From contig JANQON010000009.1 of the NCBI GenBank assembly GCA_028289605.1, forward strand, positions 310,001-374,000: a stretch of DNA of 64,000 nucleotides. The letters are read 5' to 3'. Source of the DNA: Hyphococcus sp. Lineage in GTDB: Bacteria > Pseudomonadota > Alphaproteobacteria > Caulobacterales > Parvularculaceae. The translations under genes were made by a program, and so were the position numbers. Below, in pieces: positions 1 through 10,147 of the stretch. A model generated the notes under the pieces. The model saw nothing but the letters and a program-made list of their open reading frames with translations. It had not been told where the DNA came from and ran no database searches. Positions within the stretch are counted from its first letter, which is position 1. Each line of letters begins with the position of its first letter.

Positions 1-1857
1 GAAATAGGCGTCGACGCCGAGCTTGCGCGCAATGTCTTCAATCTCTTCGTCACGCGCATCCGGCCGAGCCATCCGAATGTTTTGCGCGACTGTGCCGTGA
101 AACAGACCCTGCGCCTGGAGCGCAACGCCGAGCGCCTGGCGCCACTCGCCCTTGTCCAGTTGCCGCAGATCAAGGCCGTCTATGCGAACCGACCCCGCCT
201 GCTGTTGATAAAGACCCAGCAACACCCGAAGCGCCGTTGACGATCCCGAGCCGCTCTGTCCGTATAGGCACAAAAGCTCTCCTGGCTTCACGTCGAAGGA
301 AACCCCGCGCAGCGACGGCTCCCGCGCTGTCGGGTATCGGAAAGTCACCTTGTCAAAAACCACATGACCATTGAACGTACGCGGGATTGATGGTCCGGTA
401 TCGGGCGTGCGTTCAAGCGGCAGCTTAACCAGCCGGTCAATCTGCTGAATGCTCTGTACGGTCTGTCCCAGGACCAACCCGCTCAGAAAAATGTTCCTGA
501 TGGGGCCGAGCACGCGCCATGAAAGCGCCATGACCGCGATGAGCGCGCCGGCGCTGAGGTCGCCTGAGACAACCATGCCGGTGCCGAGCGCCAGAATCGC
601 GACGCCTGCAACGGCGACCATCGACTGCGACAGCGTTTGAATCAACGCATGGAAGGAACGCGCCTTCATATTCGCCGTAGCCGCTTCCGCTGACAGACGA
701 CGCTGCCGGCGAAGCCAAATATGTTCTGCAGCGAGATCCCGGATCGCCCGTTGCGACGACACGGCCTCCACCGTCAGATTGTTCAACTGCGCCCGCGCAT
801 TGCCGGATTGACGCACCAACAATGCCGTACGCGGCATCGCCCACGCCGCCAATACGGCGAATCCGCCGATCAATGCAATCGGCGCCCAGACCAGAGGCCC
901 GCCGATCAGCGCAATCACAACGACAAACAACAAGAGAAATGGTAGATCAAACAGCGCGCTCGCCAAAGGACCGGTGAACGCTTCATGCAGCGACGTCATT
1001 TGTTTCAGCCGCGTCAGCTGCGATCCGATCGGCGTATCTTCGGTGTGCGATAAGGACAGGTGCATGAGATGGGAAAACGCTGTCCCGTTCAGTTGGGCGT
1101 CGAGGCGCGCGCCCAGATAGGCCTGCAGTTTCACGCGAATGATGCGTAAAACGAAGTCGGCGCAGAGCACGATCATGACGCCGATGGCAAGCCCGATCAG
1201 CACGTCAATCGACTTGGCGCCGATGGCTTTGTCGTAAACCGCCATGACAAAGAGCGGCGGCGCAAGCGCGAACAGGTTCACCGCAAAGCTGATCAGGAAT
1301 ATCTGACGAATCACGGGCTTGAAGGCGTTCAGCGCATCGCGCGACCATTTTGCGTCGGACGGGGCGGAGGCCTGTTTTTCGATCGCCTCCGGAAAGACGC
1401 ACAGGCCCGAAACATCCTGTGGCTCTTCTATCCGCGGCTCTTTGGCCGCTGGATCAAACAATACGACTCCGCCGTCGGCGTCGCACTTTTCCGCAAGGAC
1501 CGTCGTCCCGTCGTCAAATCGTATGAAACAGGGAAGATAATCATTGCGCAGATTGCCTGTCGACGCCGGTTCGACGGTCGTTCGATAACCGAGCCGAAAG
1601 AGAACGGACCGAAACGCCGCAAGCGTGCCAACTGAGTCAGCGTGCGGCATAGCTTCAAAGACGCGCCGCGCGCCCTGAGACCAGCCGGTCAGTGTGAGAA
1701 ACCGGCTAAGCAACGAGGCGATGTCGGCATTAAGCGTACGCGGCGCTGAATCGGCGAACGCTGCAGAAAGACGCTTGTGCATCGCGCGCACGGGGTTCTC
1801 TCTGATAACAAGCGCCGGATCGAAGCCGGCGCCGCCATGTTTTTCCAGGCTGATCAT
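1..1857 (-). CDS. Type I secretion-type ABC transporter, 3' end cut by window edge
   Basis: Open minus-strand frame from ATG at 1857 to the left edge (619 codons visible). Residues 1-150 resemble the degenerate, Cys-less peptidase-C39-like domain of type I secretion ATPases. A six-helix membrane domain follows at about 170-450, then an ATP-binding domain from about 490. The P-loop reads GQSGSGSST, so the invariant Walker A lysine is Ser (residue 539, codon 241-243). The signature, Walker B and H-loop lie outside the window or at its edge. It overlaps the end of the next ABC gene by 4 bases, so the two are co-transcribed and probably form a heterodimer with the TolC-like gene upstream. Family membership is clear; the exported substrate is not visible. 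Confidence 0.85.
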   Translation of the reverse strand, partial: MISLEKHGGAGFDPALVIRENPVRAMHKRLSAAFADSAPRTLNADIASLLSRFLTLTGWSQGARRVFEAMPHADSVGTLAAFRSVLFRLGYRTTVEPASTGNLRNDYLPCFIRFDDGTTVLAEKCDADGGVVLFDPAAKEPRIEEPQDVSGLCVFPEAIEKQASAPSDAKWSRDALNAFKPVIRQIFLISFAVNLFALAPPLFVMAVYDKAIGAKSIDVLIGLAIGVMIVLCADFVLRIIRVKLQAYLGARLDAQLNGTAFSHLMHLSLSHTEDTPIGSQLTRLKQMTSLHEAFTGPLASALFDLPFLLLFVVVIALIGGPLVWAPIALIGGFAVLAAWAMPRTALLVRQSGNARAQLNNLTVEAVSSQRAIRDLAAEHIWLRRQRRLSAEAATANMKARSFHALIQTLSQSMVAVAGVAILALGTGMVVSGDLSAGALIAVMALSWRVLGPIRNIFLSGLVLGQTVQSIQQIDRLVKLPLERTPDTGPSIPRTFNGHVVFDKVTFRYPTAREPSLRGVSFDVKPGELLCLYGQSGSGSSTALRVLLGLYQQQAGSVRIDGLDLRQLDKGEWRQALGVALQAQGLFHGTVAQNIRMARPDARDEEIEDIARKLGVDAYF

Positions 1858-3560
1858 GCGACAACCTCTCCCTTGTCGCTTTCAACCGGCGCAATCCGTT
1901 GGATTCTTCGGCCGACAATCTTGTAGGCCTCATCCGCCATCGAGATCAGCGAGGGCCGGTGCGTCGCAAGTACGATCGTGATGTCGCCGCGCAATTGGCG
2001 CAATGCCTTAACGAGGCGCTGCTCGCCCGCAAGATCAAGCAACGTATTCGCCTCATCAAGGATCAGGACAGACGGTTTTGCGCTCAGGGCGCGGGCAAGG
2101 CACAGGCGCTGCGCCATCGGCGTCGGCACGTCCCGTCCGGCCGCATTCTTGAGCATCGTGTCGTAGCCCATGGGCATGCGAACGACTTCGTCGTCGAGGC
2201 CGATGAGCCTCGACGCTTCTAGGGCCGCGCTCGCCGGCAATTCGCCGAACAGGGTCAGGTTTTCAAGGATCGTGCCCCGAAAAATCGTCGGGTTTTGTCC
2301 GACATACCGAACGGCGCTGCGACTGCGCGCAACGTCCTCGTCATCGCCGATAATCACCGCGCCGGCGGTCACCGGCGTGTCATCCATAAACAAGCGCAAC
2401 AGCGAGGACCGGCCCGAGCCATCCGGTCCCTCGATCGCCGCCAACGAGCCGGGCTTGATATCGAGATTTAACGCTTCGAACAGCGGTGGACCATCGCCAT
2501 ACCGGACCGAGACATTCCGAAGCGCCAGTCGTTTTGGCCGATAGACGGTCTGATGCTCAATATGCGCGTCAACGCCGTCCGCTTCTTCCTCAAAGATTGT
2601 CGACGCGCGCTCGCGACGATGCTTCGTCAACTCGATCTCGTTCAAATTAGCGAGTGAGCGCATCAGGGGCTGCAAGAGTTGCGACGACAGCAGCATACAG
2701 CAGGCAAGCGCGCCGAGAGTCAGCTTGCCTTGCAGGACAAGAACGGCGCCGACGCCGACAATTCCAACCACGGACAGGCCAGCGTAAATCGCGCTATAGG
2801 TCTGCGCCTCGCCAGTGAGTGTGATAATTCTTCGCGTCGCCATACTGACGGATGATTGAAGCCGCTCAAACCGACGCATCATCAGCGGCTCCATCGCCGC
2901 AGACTTGACCGTCTGCATCGTGGTCAGCACCTCGATAATGAAATCATGCTTCTGCGTTTCGAGAGATTCTCGCTCCGTCAGCGCCGTATTGAGCGCTTGC
3001 GTGCGGCGCATGGCGAGGTATCCAAAGAGAGAAAACAACACCAGGACGACGAAAAAAACCACGCCGCCGACCAACAAAATCACAGCGGCGAACAGCGGAA
3101 TAAACAAGATGTCCACGCCGATCAGCCGCGCTTGACCACCGACAAAGTTTCCGAGATTAGCGCCGGCTGAGAGCCGCTCTAAATGCTCGCTCGCCATGGT
3201 GCGGCTGAACCGGTTCGGCTTCGACGACAGCATCACTGACAACGCTTTGGTGGAAAACGCATGCGTGAAGGAGGCGCCGGACCAGCAGACCAGCGACGCG
3301 CGCAAGTATTTCAGGATCGCATCGATAGCCACGACAGCGATGAGTGCAGTGATGAGCACCGCCAACGTATCGAAAGATTGATTGGGTAGCACGCGATCGT
3401 AAATCTGCAAGATCGTGATCGGCAAAGCGAGCGCGAGCAGATTGATGACGCCCGAGGCGGCGTATATCGACGCGCCAAGGGGCGGCTCTTCAACACCCGG
3501 CGTTCCGGAGGATAAATCCCGAGCCGGTCCGAGGATCGGATTCATCGCCTTCCGCAACAT
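1854..3560 (-). CDS. ABC transporter (membrane + ATPase), degenerate nucleotide-binding site
   Basis: 568 aa. Exporter-type membrane domain at about 30-310, then an ATPase domain. It lacks the C39-like N-terminus of its downstream partner. The P-loop reads GPDGSGRSS, with Arg384 in place of the Walker A lysine (codon 2409-2411). The signature region reads VPTPM before AQRLCLARAL, not LSGGQ. Walker B (LILDEA) and the H-loop His (LATHRP) are retained. Its stop overlaps the start of the partner ABC gene, and a TolC-like gene lies 224 bases upstream on the same strand. This is probably one half of a heterodimeric type I exporter. Both halves lacking the P-loop lysine is unusual. Confidence 0.87.
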   Translation of the reverse strand: MLRKAMNPILGPARDLSSGTPGVEEPPLGASIYAASGVINLLALALPITILQIYDRVLPNQSFDTLAVLITALIAVVAIDAILKYLRASLVCWSGASFTHAFSTKALSVMLSSKPNRFSRTMASEHLERLSAGANLGNFVGGQARLIGVDILFIPLFAAVILLVGGVVFFVVLVLFSLFGYLAMRRTQALNTALTERESLETQKHDFIIEVLTTMQTVKSAAMEPLMMRRFERLQSSVSMATRRIITLTGEAQTYSAIYAGLSVVGIVGVGAVLVLQGKLTLGALACCMLLSSQLLQPLMRSLANLNEIELTKHRRERASTIFEEEADGVDAHIEHQTVYRPKRLALRNVSVRYGDGPPLFEALNLDIKPGSLAAIEGPDGSGRSSLLRLFMDDTPVTAGAVIIGDDEDVARSRSAVRYVGQNPTIFRGTILENLTLFGELPASAALEASRLIGLDDEVVRMPMGYDTMLKNAAGRDVPTPMAQRLCLARALSAKPSVLILDEANTLLDLAGEQRLVKALRQLRGDITIVLATHRPSLISMADEAYKIVGRRIQRIAPVESDKGEVVA

Positions 3561-3784
3561 GATGCCACACCAGTTCGTGATCTAACCTCAACCGACACAC
3601 TTTTATGGTTAAATCCTTTCGGAAGAATAACCATACCGCCCGCCTTCAACCGTTTACGGATCATTAATTATACCAACGAAAGCCCTGCGTTCGTCTTGTT
3701 TTGAGCGCGACAATGGTGTGGGAGCCGCTGTTTGATCAGGACCTAAGCGCCGCTCGTGCGAGATTTTTATTAACCAATCAGCGA
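3561..3784. other. Intergenic gap between tolC-like gene and ABC pair
   Basis: 224 bases, AT-richer than the flanking genes, with no supported ORF. It probably holds the promoter and leader of the ABC pair. I see no clear hairpin terminator or operator. Confidence 0.4.
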
Positions 3785-5197
3785 TTACTCATCGCCGATA
3801 GCGAACACTTCGAGCAAGGAGCCAGTCGCCGTCGCCAGTTCGTATTGCCGCACCCGCAGATCGAATTCAGCCTGCGACAGACTGATCTCCGCCTGGACAA
3901 GATCACGCTGACCGTCAAGAACGTCGATCACCGTTCGCTGGCCGGCCTCATATTCCAGCTGTAATCCTCTGACGGATTGTTTGGCGGCGTCGATGCCCAA
4001 TGACGCAGCGGCGCGCCTGGCCTCCGCCTCAACCAATTGCCGCCAGCTTCGCGACACCGTTTCATCGATGAATAGACGCGCCTGATCGCGCTGCGCCTGC
4101 GCCTCGCGCACCGACGCCCGCGCCGTCCGCAGCGCTGCAATGTTGCGGCCCTGATTGAAAATCGGCATGCGCATGCGGGCGACCAGCTGGTACTCTTCTT
4201 CCAGTTGCGTCGCCGCCGGATCGTCGTCAAACCGGCGAAGATAGCTGCCTTCCAGCGTCACCCTGGGGGCGAAGTCGCCGGCGGCCGCGCTCTTGGAATA
4301 CCGCGCGGCCTTGAACCCGGCTTCAGCGGCGTTAACGGACGGATTTCGATGTCGTGCGCGGTCAATGGAATCCTCAAGCGATAACGGCGTGCGCGACGAA
4401 TCGTAAACATCCGGGGCGAACGGCGATGACGGGTCCCGACCCGTAATACGTCGGTAGGCCGCCTCGCTGTCGGCGAGCGCGGAGCGCGCAGCGGCGAGAT
4501 CCACTTGCGCCCGCGCGCGTCTGACGCGAGCCTGTTCAACACCGGTGCGGCCTTGGGCGCCGGCCCTTTCCCGCTCGCTGACAATCTCGAACTGGCGGCT
4601 GAGAAGCGCCAGATTGTTAATTCGATGACTGACAATCTCGCGCGCAAGAACCACGCTGGCGTGGGCGTTCGCCGCTGCAAACGCCGTTTGCAGCTGCGCC
4701 GCCAGGTACGCCAGTTCGGCCTGGGACTGACGCGCTCGCGCGCTTCGAAACCGGTTAAAGGCCGTCAGCCCCTGAGAAACAGGCTGGACAGCGGTCACGC
4801 CCAGCGTGGCGCCGTCTCGGTCGGTTAGGGTTTGAAGCGACGCGCTGCGCAAATTCTCGTCTGTATACGCTGCTGTAACTTCGATGTCAGGCAGGAATTG
4901 ACCAAGCGCGGCAAACCGGTCCGCCTTAGCGGCGGCGAACTGCGACCGCGCAATTTCAACATCCGGATTAAAGGCCAAAGCGGCTTCGATCGCGTCGGCG
5001 ACGGTGTCGCCGTCCTGATCAGCCACGATGGGGCTCGCCTGGGATGCGCCGTCCTGCGCCAGATCAGGCTCGCCGGTTTCGTCGGAAGGATAAAGGCTGC
5101 CGCGGTATTGCGCGCCGCTATCGTCAAGCGCCCATGCGGCGCTCGTCCAACATACGAACACAACGCAAACCAGGCGATGGAGAACGCTTCGGCGCAC
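3785..5197 (-). CDS. TolC-family outer membrane channel of type I secretion
   Basis: 470 aa with an N-terminal signal peptide (hydrophobic core at about 8-22, cleavage near AWA-LDD). Two long Ala/Arg/Gln-rich coiled-coil repeats follow, as expected for TolC-fold outer membrane factors: the first half has DAIEAALAFNPDVE and the second DSIDRARHRNPSVNAAEAG, both typical starts of OEP repeats. The start is GTG at 5197 with a poor ribosome site, so the exact start is uncertain. It lies upstream of two exporter ABC genes on the same strand. No membrane fusion protein (HlyD type) is visible; it may lie beyond the left edge. Confidence 0.88.
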   Translation of the reverse strand: MRRSVLHRLVCVVFVCWTSAAWALDDSGAQYRGSLYPSDETGEPDLAQDGASQASPIVADQDGDTVADAIEAALAFNPDVEIARSQFAAAKADRFAALGQFLPDIEVTAAYTDENLRSASLQTLTDRDGATLGVTAVQPVSQGLTAFNRFRSARARQSQAELAYLAAQLQTAFAAANAHASVVLAREIVSHRINNLALLSRQFEIVSERERAGAQGRTGVEQARVRRARAQVDLAAARSALADSEAAYRRITGRDPSSPFAPDVYDSSRTPLSLEDSIDRARHRNPSVNAAEAGFKAARYSKSAAAGDFAPRVTLEGSYLRRFDDDPAATQLEEEYQLVARMRMPIFNQGRNIAALRTARASVREAQAQRDQARLFIDETVSRSWRQLVEAEARRAAASLGIDAAKQSVRGLQLEYEAGQRTVIDVLDGQRDLVQAEISLSQAEFDLRVRQYELATATGSLLEVFAIGDE

Positions 5198-5394
5198 TGA
5201 AAAAACCCATTCAATTGAATGCGCGTTTTACGCGTTTTTTGGTTAATGGCGCGTTTAGCGGGTTCGCTCTCAAGCCTGGAATTCCCTGCGCCTGCTCGCG
5301 TTTCTCGCTGGGGACACCCTGTATTGGGATATTTATCAATTCGTAGGCAAACTTAATGGTGTGATACGTCCGCACGCCGGGCGCTGCCGGTCGT

Positions 5395-7560
5395 TCAGCC
5401 AAATACGACAGTGGGCGTTTTTTTATCTTCCGCCGCGAACGCTGCAACAATCACATTGTTCAGCGTTTCAAGATTAATGGGTTTGGCGATGCAATCAGTC
5501 ATGCCATGGCGCGCGCATGTTTCGCGCACCTCGCGGGATGGATTGGCCGTAAGCGCGATAATCGGCGTTTCCGAATTGAAAGCTGAGTGCGCGCGAATGG
5601 CGTCTGTCGCTTTGAAACCGTCCATGACGGGCATCTGGATATCCATCAGAATAATATCGAAACGCTCTTCCTGCGCCGCCGCGACTGCGCGTTCCCCGTT
5701 CTCCGCAATCGTGATGACATGGCCGTCTACTTCCAATAATGCCCGCAGGACCTGTTGATTGACGACTTGATCTTCGGCGGCGAGGATCTTGAGGCGAGCG
5801 ACGCGGTCGCTGTCGATGGACACGATATCGGGCGTCTCCTCCGGCGCCTCTACGATGTTGACCGGCAGGGTAAACCAAAACGTGCTGCCAAGCCCGGCGA
5901 CGCTGTCGAAACCGATCTCGCCGCCCATACGCTCGACCAGCCGTTGCGAAATCGCCAGTCCAAGGCCGGTGCCGCCAAACTTTCTGGTGATAGACGCATC
6001 GGCTTGCGAGAAGCGCCGGAACAGCCGTTTTTTGTCCGCATCGGCGACGCCGATGCCGGAATCCTGAACGCTGAACTGAACGACGCCGTACTCGTCATTT
6101 GCCCCGCGATAGGCGACCCGAACGGCGACGCCGCCCGCATCCGTAAACTTGATGGCGTTGGACACGAGATTGATCAGGACCTGGCGAACGCGTGTCGGGT
6201 CTACGCTGACGAATTCCGGGACGTCGTCAGCGATCTCGACCTCCAGTCGAAGCTTCTTCTCCTCAGCCTTCTGGCGCAACAGCTCCACAGCAGATGTCGT
6301 CAACTCCGTCAGCTCGCTATCCAGCATTTCAAGCTCGACACTGCCGGCGTCTAGACGCGAGAAGTCAAGAATGTCGTTGAGAATGTTCATCAAACTGTCG
6401 GCCGACTGCAGCGCAACGTGAATTCTGTCCTGTTGTCGGGGTTCCAGACGCTCGCGGCTGATAGCGCTCAGCATTCCGAGCACCCCATTCATGGGTGTGC
6501 GGATTTCATGGGTTACTGTCGCCAGAAACTCCGACTTGGCGGCGTTTGCCTTCTCCGCCTGCAACTGTGCTTCGACGAAATCAGTGACGTCGCTCAACGT
6601 GCCCGAAACGACGCTTTCCTGGCCGTTCTCACTGTTTCCGGGAACGCTTCCCTTGATTCGCACCCAGCGCCATGCGCCCTTTCCGTCGCGAATTCTGCAG
6701 TTGATGTCGTGGACCTCTTTGTCGGACAGATGCGCGGCCCAAGAAGCCTCCAGCCCGCCAAGGTCTTCCGGATGCGCATTTGTCGTGAGCCAGGCGACAA
6801 GGTCCGTCTCTCCCGGATCAGGCAGTCCAATATGTTGAAAAAAATGGTGCGAGGCATGGACCTTGCCCGTTGATTGATCCCATTCCCAGATCGCCTCATT
6901 CGAGCTTTCAAGGGCGAGGTTCAATCGATCGGCGTTTTGACGAGCTTCTTTCGAAACGGCGTCAAGCTCAACGAAGCTGTCCGCAATACGGTTGGAAAGG
7001 CGCATGCCGAAATAGGCGATGGCAATGCCTTTGAGGCTTATGAGCACGATCATTGTCCACAGAACGGCGTCGACAGTATGCTTGACCAACGGTTCAAAGG
7101 CGGCGGAATTGGCGGCGAAGGCGATGCTGGCGCGATCGAGTTCTGCGCGGAGCTGCTCGCCGGACAACGCCCCCTCGTCGTAAGACGCCAACGCGCCAAG
7201 CGCCCTGTCGGCGTCTACGATATCCTGCTCGCATAACATAACCGCGTCGTATGTTCCGGCGACGCGCATGGCGAATGCTTCCACCGGGCCAATGATCTCC
7301 AGGCAGGCAACCGGCTGCTTACGAATGTTCAGGATCAGTTCCGTCAACGCGCCAATTTGGCGGTTCTCTTCAAACGACGTCATCTCTTCCATGAGCTGAT
7401 AGTTGTATTTGACATGGAGGAAGTTGAGTTTGTGCAGCGTCGCCCCTTTTGAGATTTCCCATGCGCACAAAATGCTGACCAGCGCCGAAGCCAGAAACAG
7501 AACGTTGATGGCGGTCAGACGGGCTTGCGTATGAGAGTGTCGAGCAGAGGACATAAACAT
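5395..7560 (-). CDS. Hybrid sensor histidine kinase (PAS-HisKA-HATPase-REC)
   Basis: About 721 aa from the ATG at 7560; a longer frame reaches 7650 and the ribosome site is weak. Order: a membrane helix near the N-terminus, a periplasmic helical sensor region of about 140 residues, a second helix, a short coil, a PAS-like domain (AIWEWDQSTGKVHAS), HisKA with the phospho-accepting His in [10 protein letters not shown], an HATPase with N and G boxes (NLVSNAIKFTD, DSGIGV), and a C-terminal receiver with phospho-acceptor Asp in ILMDIQMPVMDG. No Hpt domain is fused, so a separate phosphotransfer protein is expected. The signal is unknown. It is monocistronic as far as can be seen. Confidence 0.9.
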   Translation of the reverse strand: MFMSSARHSHTQARLTAINVLFLASALVSILCAWEISKGATLHKLNFLHVKYNYQLMEEMTSFEENRQIGALTELILNIRKQPVACLEIIGPVEAFAMRVAGTYDAVMLCEQDIVDADRALGALASYDEGALSGEQLRAELDRASIAFAANSAAFEPLVKHTVDAVLWTMIVLISLKGIAIAYFGMRLSNRIADSFVELDAVSKEARQNADRLNLALESSNEAIWEWDQSTGKVHASHHFFQHIGLPDPGETDLVAWLTTNAHPEDLGGLEASWAAHLSDKEVHDINCRIRDGKGAWRWVRIKGSVPGNSENGQESVVSGTLSDVTDFVEAQLQAEKANAAKSEFLATVTHEIRTPMNGVLGMLSAISRERLEPRQQDRIHVALQSADSLMNILNDILDFSRLDAGSVELEMLDSELTELTTSAVELLRQKAEEKKLRLEVEIADDVPEFVSVDPTRVRQVLINLVSNAIKFTDAGGVAVRVAYRGANDEYGVVQFSVQDSGIGVADADKKRLFRRFSQADASITRKFGGTGLGLAISQRLVERMGGEIGFDSVAGLGSTFWFTLPVNIVEAPEETPDIVSIDSDRVARLKILAAEDQVVNQQVLRALLEVDGHVITIAENGERAVAAAQEERFDIILMDIQMPVMDGFKATDAIRAHSAFNSETPIIALTANPSREVRETCARHGMTDCIAKPINLETLNNVIVAAFAAEDKKTPTVVFG

Positions 7561-7970
7561 TGGGCCGGACGCAAAGCCCGAGATTTCGCTTGAAAACGGA
7601 TATTCCCCACAATGGTGTGGATTGGTTAATTTTTGGTGGGAACGAGACAAGGGCTATGGGCGCTGATACGCCTGCGGCGGCGCGGCATGTGCGGAGCGCC
7701 AGGCAAGTAATAGGAAAATTGCTCTTTAGTGTTTGATTTACGAATTCAGCCCCACGATTACCTTTCATACTTGATCTCGAGGAAAAGACAGAACCAGCGA
7801 CAATTTTCACATATATAGAAGCGCGCGCCGCTCCCCCATGGCGCCGCCGGCAATGGCGCGAAATGCGCGGCGCAAACGCCTTTTCCGCTGGCCCCAACCG
7901 ATCGATATCGAGCATCTGTGAATTGTTATTGAACTGCTGTTGATGTATTCTTCAACTGTAGGGGTAGGGA
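7561..7970. other. Intergenic region with presumed divergent promoters
   Basis: About 410 bases between the divergent hybrid kinase and the barrel-protein gene. Short frames here overlap both flanks and have no family resemblance. An AT-rich stretch at about 7915-7960 precedes the barrel gene and is the likely promoter zone. No clear operator or RNA structure was seen. Confidence 0.4.
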
Positions 7971-10124
7971 GTGTTGGGGGTGGACCAATCAGGCAGGCGC
8001 CAGGCGTCGCGCTTATGCGTGGCGTTCGTATTTGCACTCGTCGTTTTGACAAGCGGCGGGGCTCTTGGCGGCGGCGTCCTTGTCGCCGGCGCAGCGGCCC
8101 AGGCGATTTCGCCGTCAGCCGGCTGCACGGCGGCCAACGCCGGGACCTATGACCTGACGACAAACACTCCTCTTGTCCCGCTGGTTAACAATTTCACAGA
8201 CGACTTCACCGCCGGCGAAGTCCTGACGTTTACAACGAACAACGGCGGCGGCGGCTTTGTCACATCGCGCGCCGATGACGTCACGGCGGGCGTGACAGTT
8301 TTCAGCTCGATACCGGAGACAACCGTCAACTATTCCATTCCAGAGACAGGCGCGCGCAATTTTTCATTAGCCCTTGAAACCGAACCTGACTTCGCAACCG
8401 GCGAAATCGCCCTCGCCTGCACGCCGGCTCAGGGCGACATCACCATTACGAAGGACAGCGACATTGACGGCGATTTCAACTTTTCCGGCGATCTCGGCGA
8501 TTTTACGATCACAATCGGCGGCGAACCGGCGTCGCAAAGTTTCCCAGGCGTCTTCGCCGGCTCCTATGTTGTGTCTGAAATCGCCGGCGCCGACACCGAA
8601 CTGGAAAGCATTGTCTGCACTGGCGACAATGATAACGGGACAATCATCGACGTCGCCGCCGGCCAGGTGACGATTGATCTCGACGCCGGTGAGAACATTC
8701 AATGTACGTTCACGAACAGAGCCCCGGCGCCGCCGGCGCCCGGCGCGCCGCCCGTCAACCCGACCTCCGCAGACATCGCCGTCGTCAGCAATCACGTTAT
8801 CCGCAACTTTCTGTACCGGCGCAGCAGCCAAATGCTTAATGAACAGCCGGACCGGGCGAGCATCACGCGAAAAAATCCGGATCGGCTGTGGTCTGATGCG
8901 GTTGATTTAAGCGTGCAGGCGAGTTCGGGCGGCGTCGACGCCCGCGCCGGCGCATCCTCAAACGGAGCATGGGGCAATCGGCTCGATGTCTGGGTCGAAG
9001 GCCGATACGCCAGCTATCGGTACGACAATCAGGCGCGAAGCGAAGGCGATTTCGGCGTTGTGTATCTCGGCGTTGACTATCTCGTGAGCGACAAAGTGCT
9101 GATCGGCGCGCTGGGACAGGTAGACTGGACGAGCGAAACAACGCCGATCGTCGGCGAAGATGTCGACGGCAACGGCTGGATGGCCGGTCCCTATCTCTCC
9201 GCACAACTTGATCAGAACCTCTATTTCGACGCTCGCGCCGCCTGGGGCCGGTCGAGCAATACGCTGTCGATCGAGGGCTTTACCGGCGATGACGATTTCG
9301 ACACCTCGCGCTGGCTGTTACAAGGGGCGCTGACGGGCAACCGCCAATTCGGCGCCTGGCGCCTGACCCCGACAGCAATCGTTTCCTATATCGAAGAACA
9401 CCAGGACGCATATACGAGCGGGACCGGCGCATTTATCAGTGAGCAGACCGTTGCGCTCGGGCGGGTTAGTTTCGAACCCGAGCTCGCCTGGCGCCGCGTC
9501 ACGCAAGCAGGCGTCGTCATAGAGCCGCACGTGCGCCTGGCGGGTTTGTGGGATTTTGAATCGCCAAACGGATTGTCTATTCCCGGCTGGACGGTCACCA
9601 CCGACGATGTCCGCATGCGCGCCGAAGCCGGGCTTTACGTCGGATTCCAGAATGGGTTCGGCCTGCGCGCCGCAGGCGGTTATGACGGGATCGGCGCAGA
9701 AAACTATCACGCCTACAGCGCCAGACTATGGCTTGACGTACCGTTCGGACGGCGCTCCGCGCCGAAACCCAAACGCCCGACGCTGAAAACCTGCGCCGAC
9801 GGGTCGATGGTCGCGATGACCGACGCCTGCCCGCCCCCGCCGCCGCCGACAATGCGGGCGCTGATCGCCTTCAAGCCGGGCAAAGCCGCACTAAGCGAAG
9901 ACGGCGCCGCCGCGCTTCGCGGCGCCTGGAACGATGCGTCTGCGTATGACGTGACAAGCATCGTTGTTGATCCGGCCACAAGCGACAGCGCGCTCGCAGA
10001 ACAGCGCATGGCGGCGATAGAAGCGTTGTTGTCTGATGTTGGCGCGCCACCCGGCCTTGTCGCGCCGACGCCGGCGCCGGGCGCGCAAAGCGATATGGCT
10101 GAAGTGACGTTCAATCTCCGTTAG
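7971..10124 (+). CDS. Surface protein: prealbumin-like domain, beta-barrel, OmpA-like tail
   Basis: 717 aa with an N-terminal hydrophobic export signal (about 15-45). Residues 45-260 are Thr/Asp/Gly-rich. They include a segment like SpaA/prealbumin-fold repeats (GDITITKDSDIDGDFNFSGD, ending in a Cys-containing ENIQCTFTNRAP strand). A Pro-rich linker follows, then a roughly 280-residue barrel region of alternating aromatic/polar strands (about 325-605) like autotransporter barrels. A second Pro-rich linker (PPPPPP) leads to a small C-terminal domain reminiscent of an OmpA-like peptidoglycan-binding domain. The start is GTG at 7971 behind a G-rich stretch; GTG at 7980 is an alternative. It is convergent with the cyanophycinase gene. 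Function unknown; the surface location is well supported. Confidence 0.75.
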   Translation: MLGVDQSGRRQASRLCVAFVFALVVLTSGGALGGGVLVAGAAAQAISPSAGCTAANAGTYDLTTNTPLVPLVNNFTDDFTAGEVLTFTTNNGGGGFVTSRADDVTAGVTVFSSIPETTVNYSIPETGARNFSLALETEPDFATGEIALACTPAQGDITITKDSDIDGDFNFSGDLGDFTITIGGEPASQSFPGVFAGSYVVSEIAGADTELESIVCTGDNDNGTIIDVAAGQVTIDLDAGENIQCTFTNRAPAPPAPGAPPVNPTSADIAVVSNHVIRNFLYRRSSQMLNEQPDRASITRKNPDRLWSDAVDLSVQASSGGVDARAGASSNGAWGNRLDVWVEGRYASYRYDNQARSEGDFGVVYLGVDYLVSDKVLIGALGQVDWTSETTPIVGEDVDGNGWMAGPYLSAQLDQNLYFDARAAWGRSSNTLSIEGFTGDDDFDTSRWLLQGALTGNRQFGAWRLTPTAIVSYIEEHQDAYTSGTGAFISEQTVALGRVSFEPELAWRRVTQAGVVIEPHVRLAGLWDFESPNGLSIPGWTVTTDDVRMRAEAGLYVGFQNGFGLRAAGGYDGIGAENYHAYSARLWLDVPFGRRSAPKPKRPTLKTCADGSMVAMTDACPPPPPPTMRALIAFKPGKAALSEDGAAALRGAWNDASAYDVTSIVVDPATSDSALAEQRMAAIEALLSDVGAPPGLVAPTPAPGAQSDMAEVTFNLR

Positions 10125-10147
10125 ACGGGAACGCGGCCGCCGGCGCC

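Noticed and set aside
5211-5450. 79-codon minus-strand frame after the hybrid kinase
   Set aside because: Overlaps the kinase 3' end, basic composition, no supporting motif or clear ribosome site.
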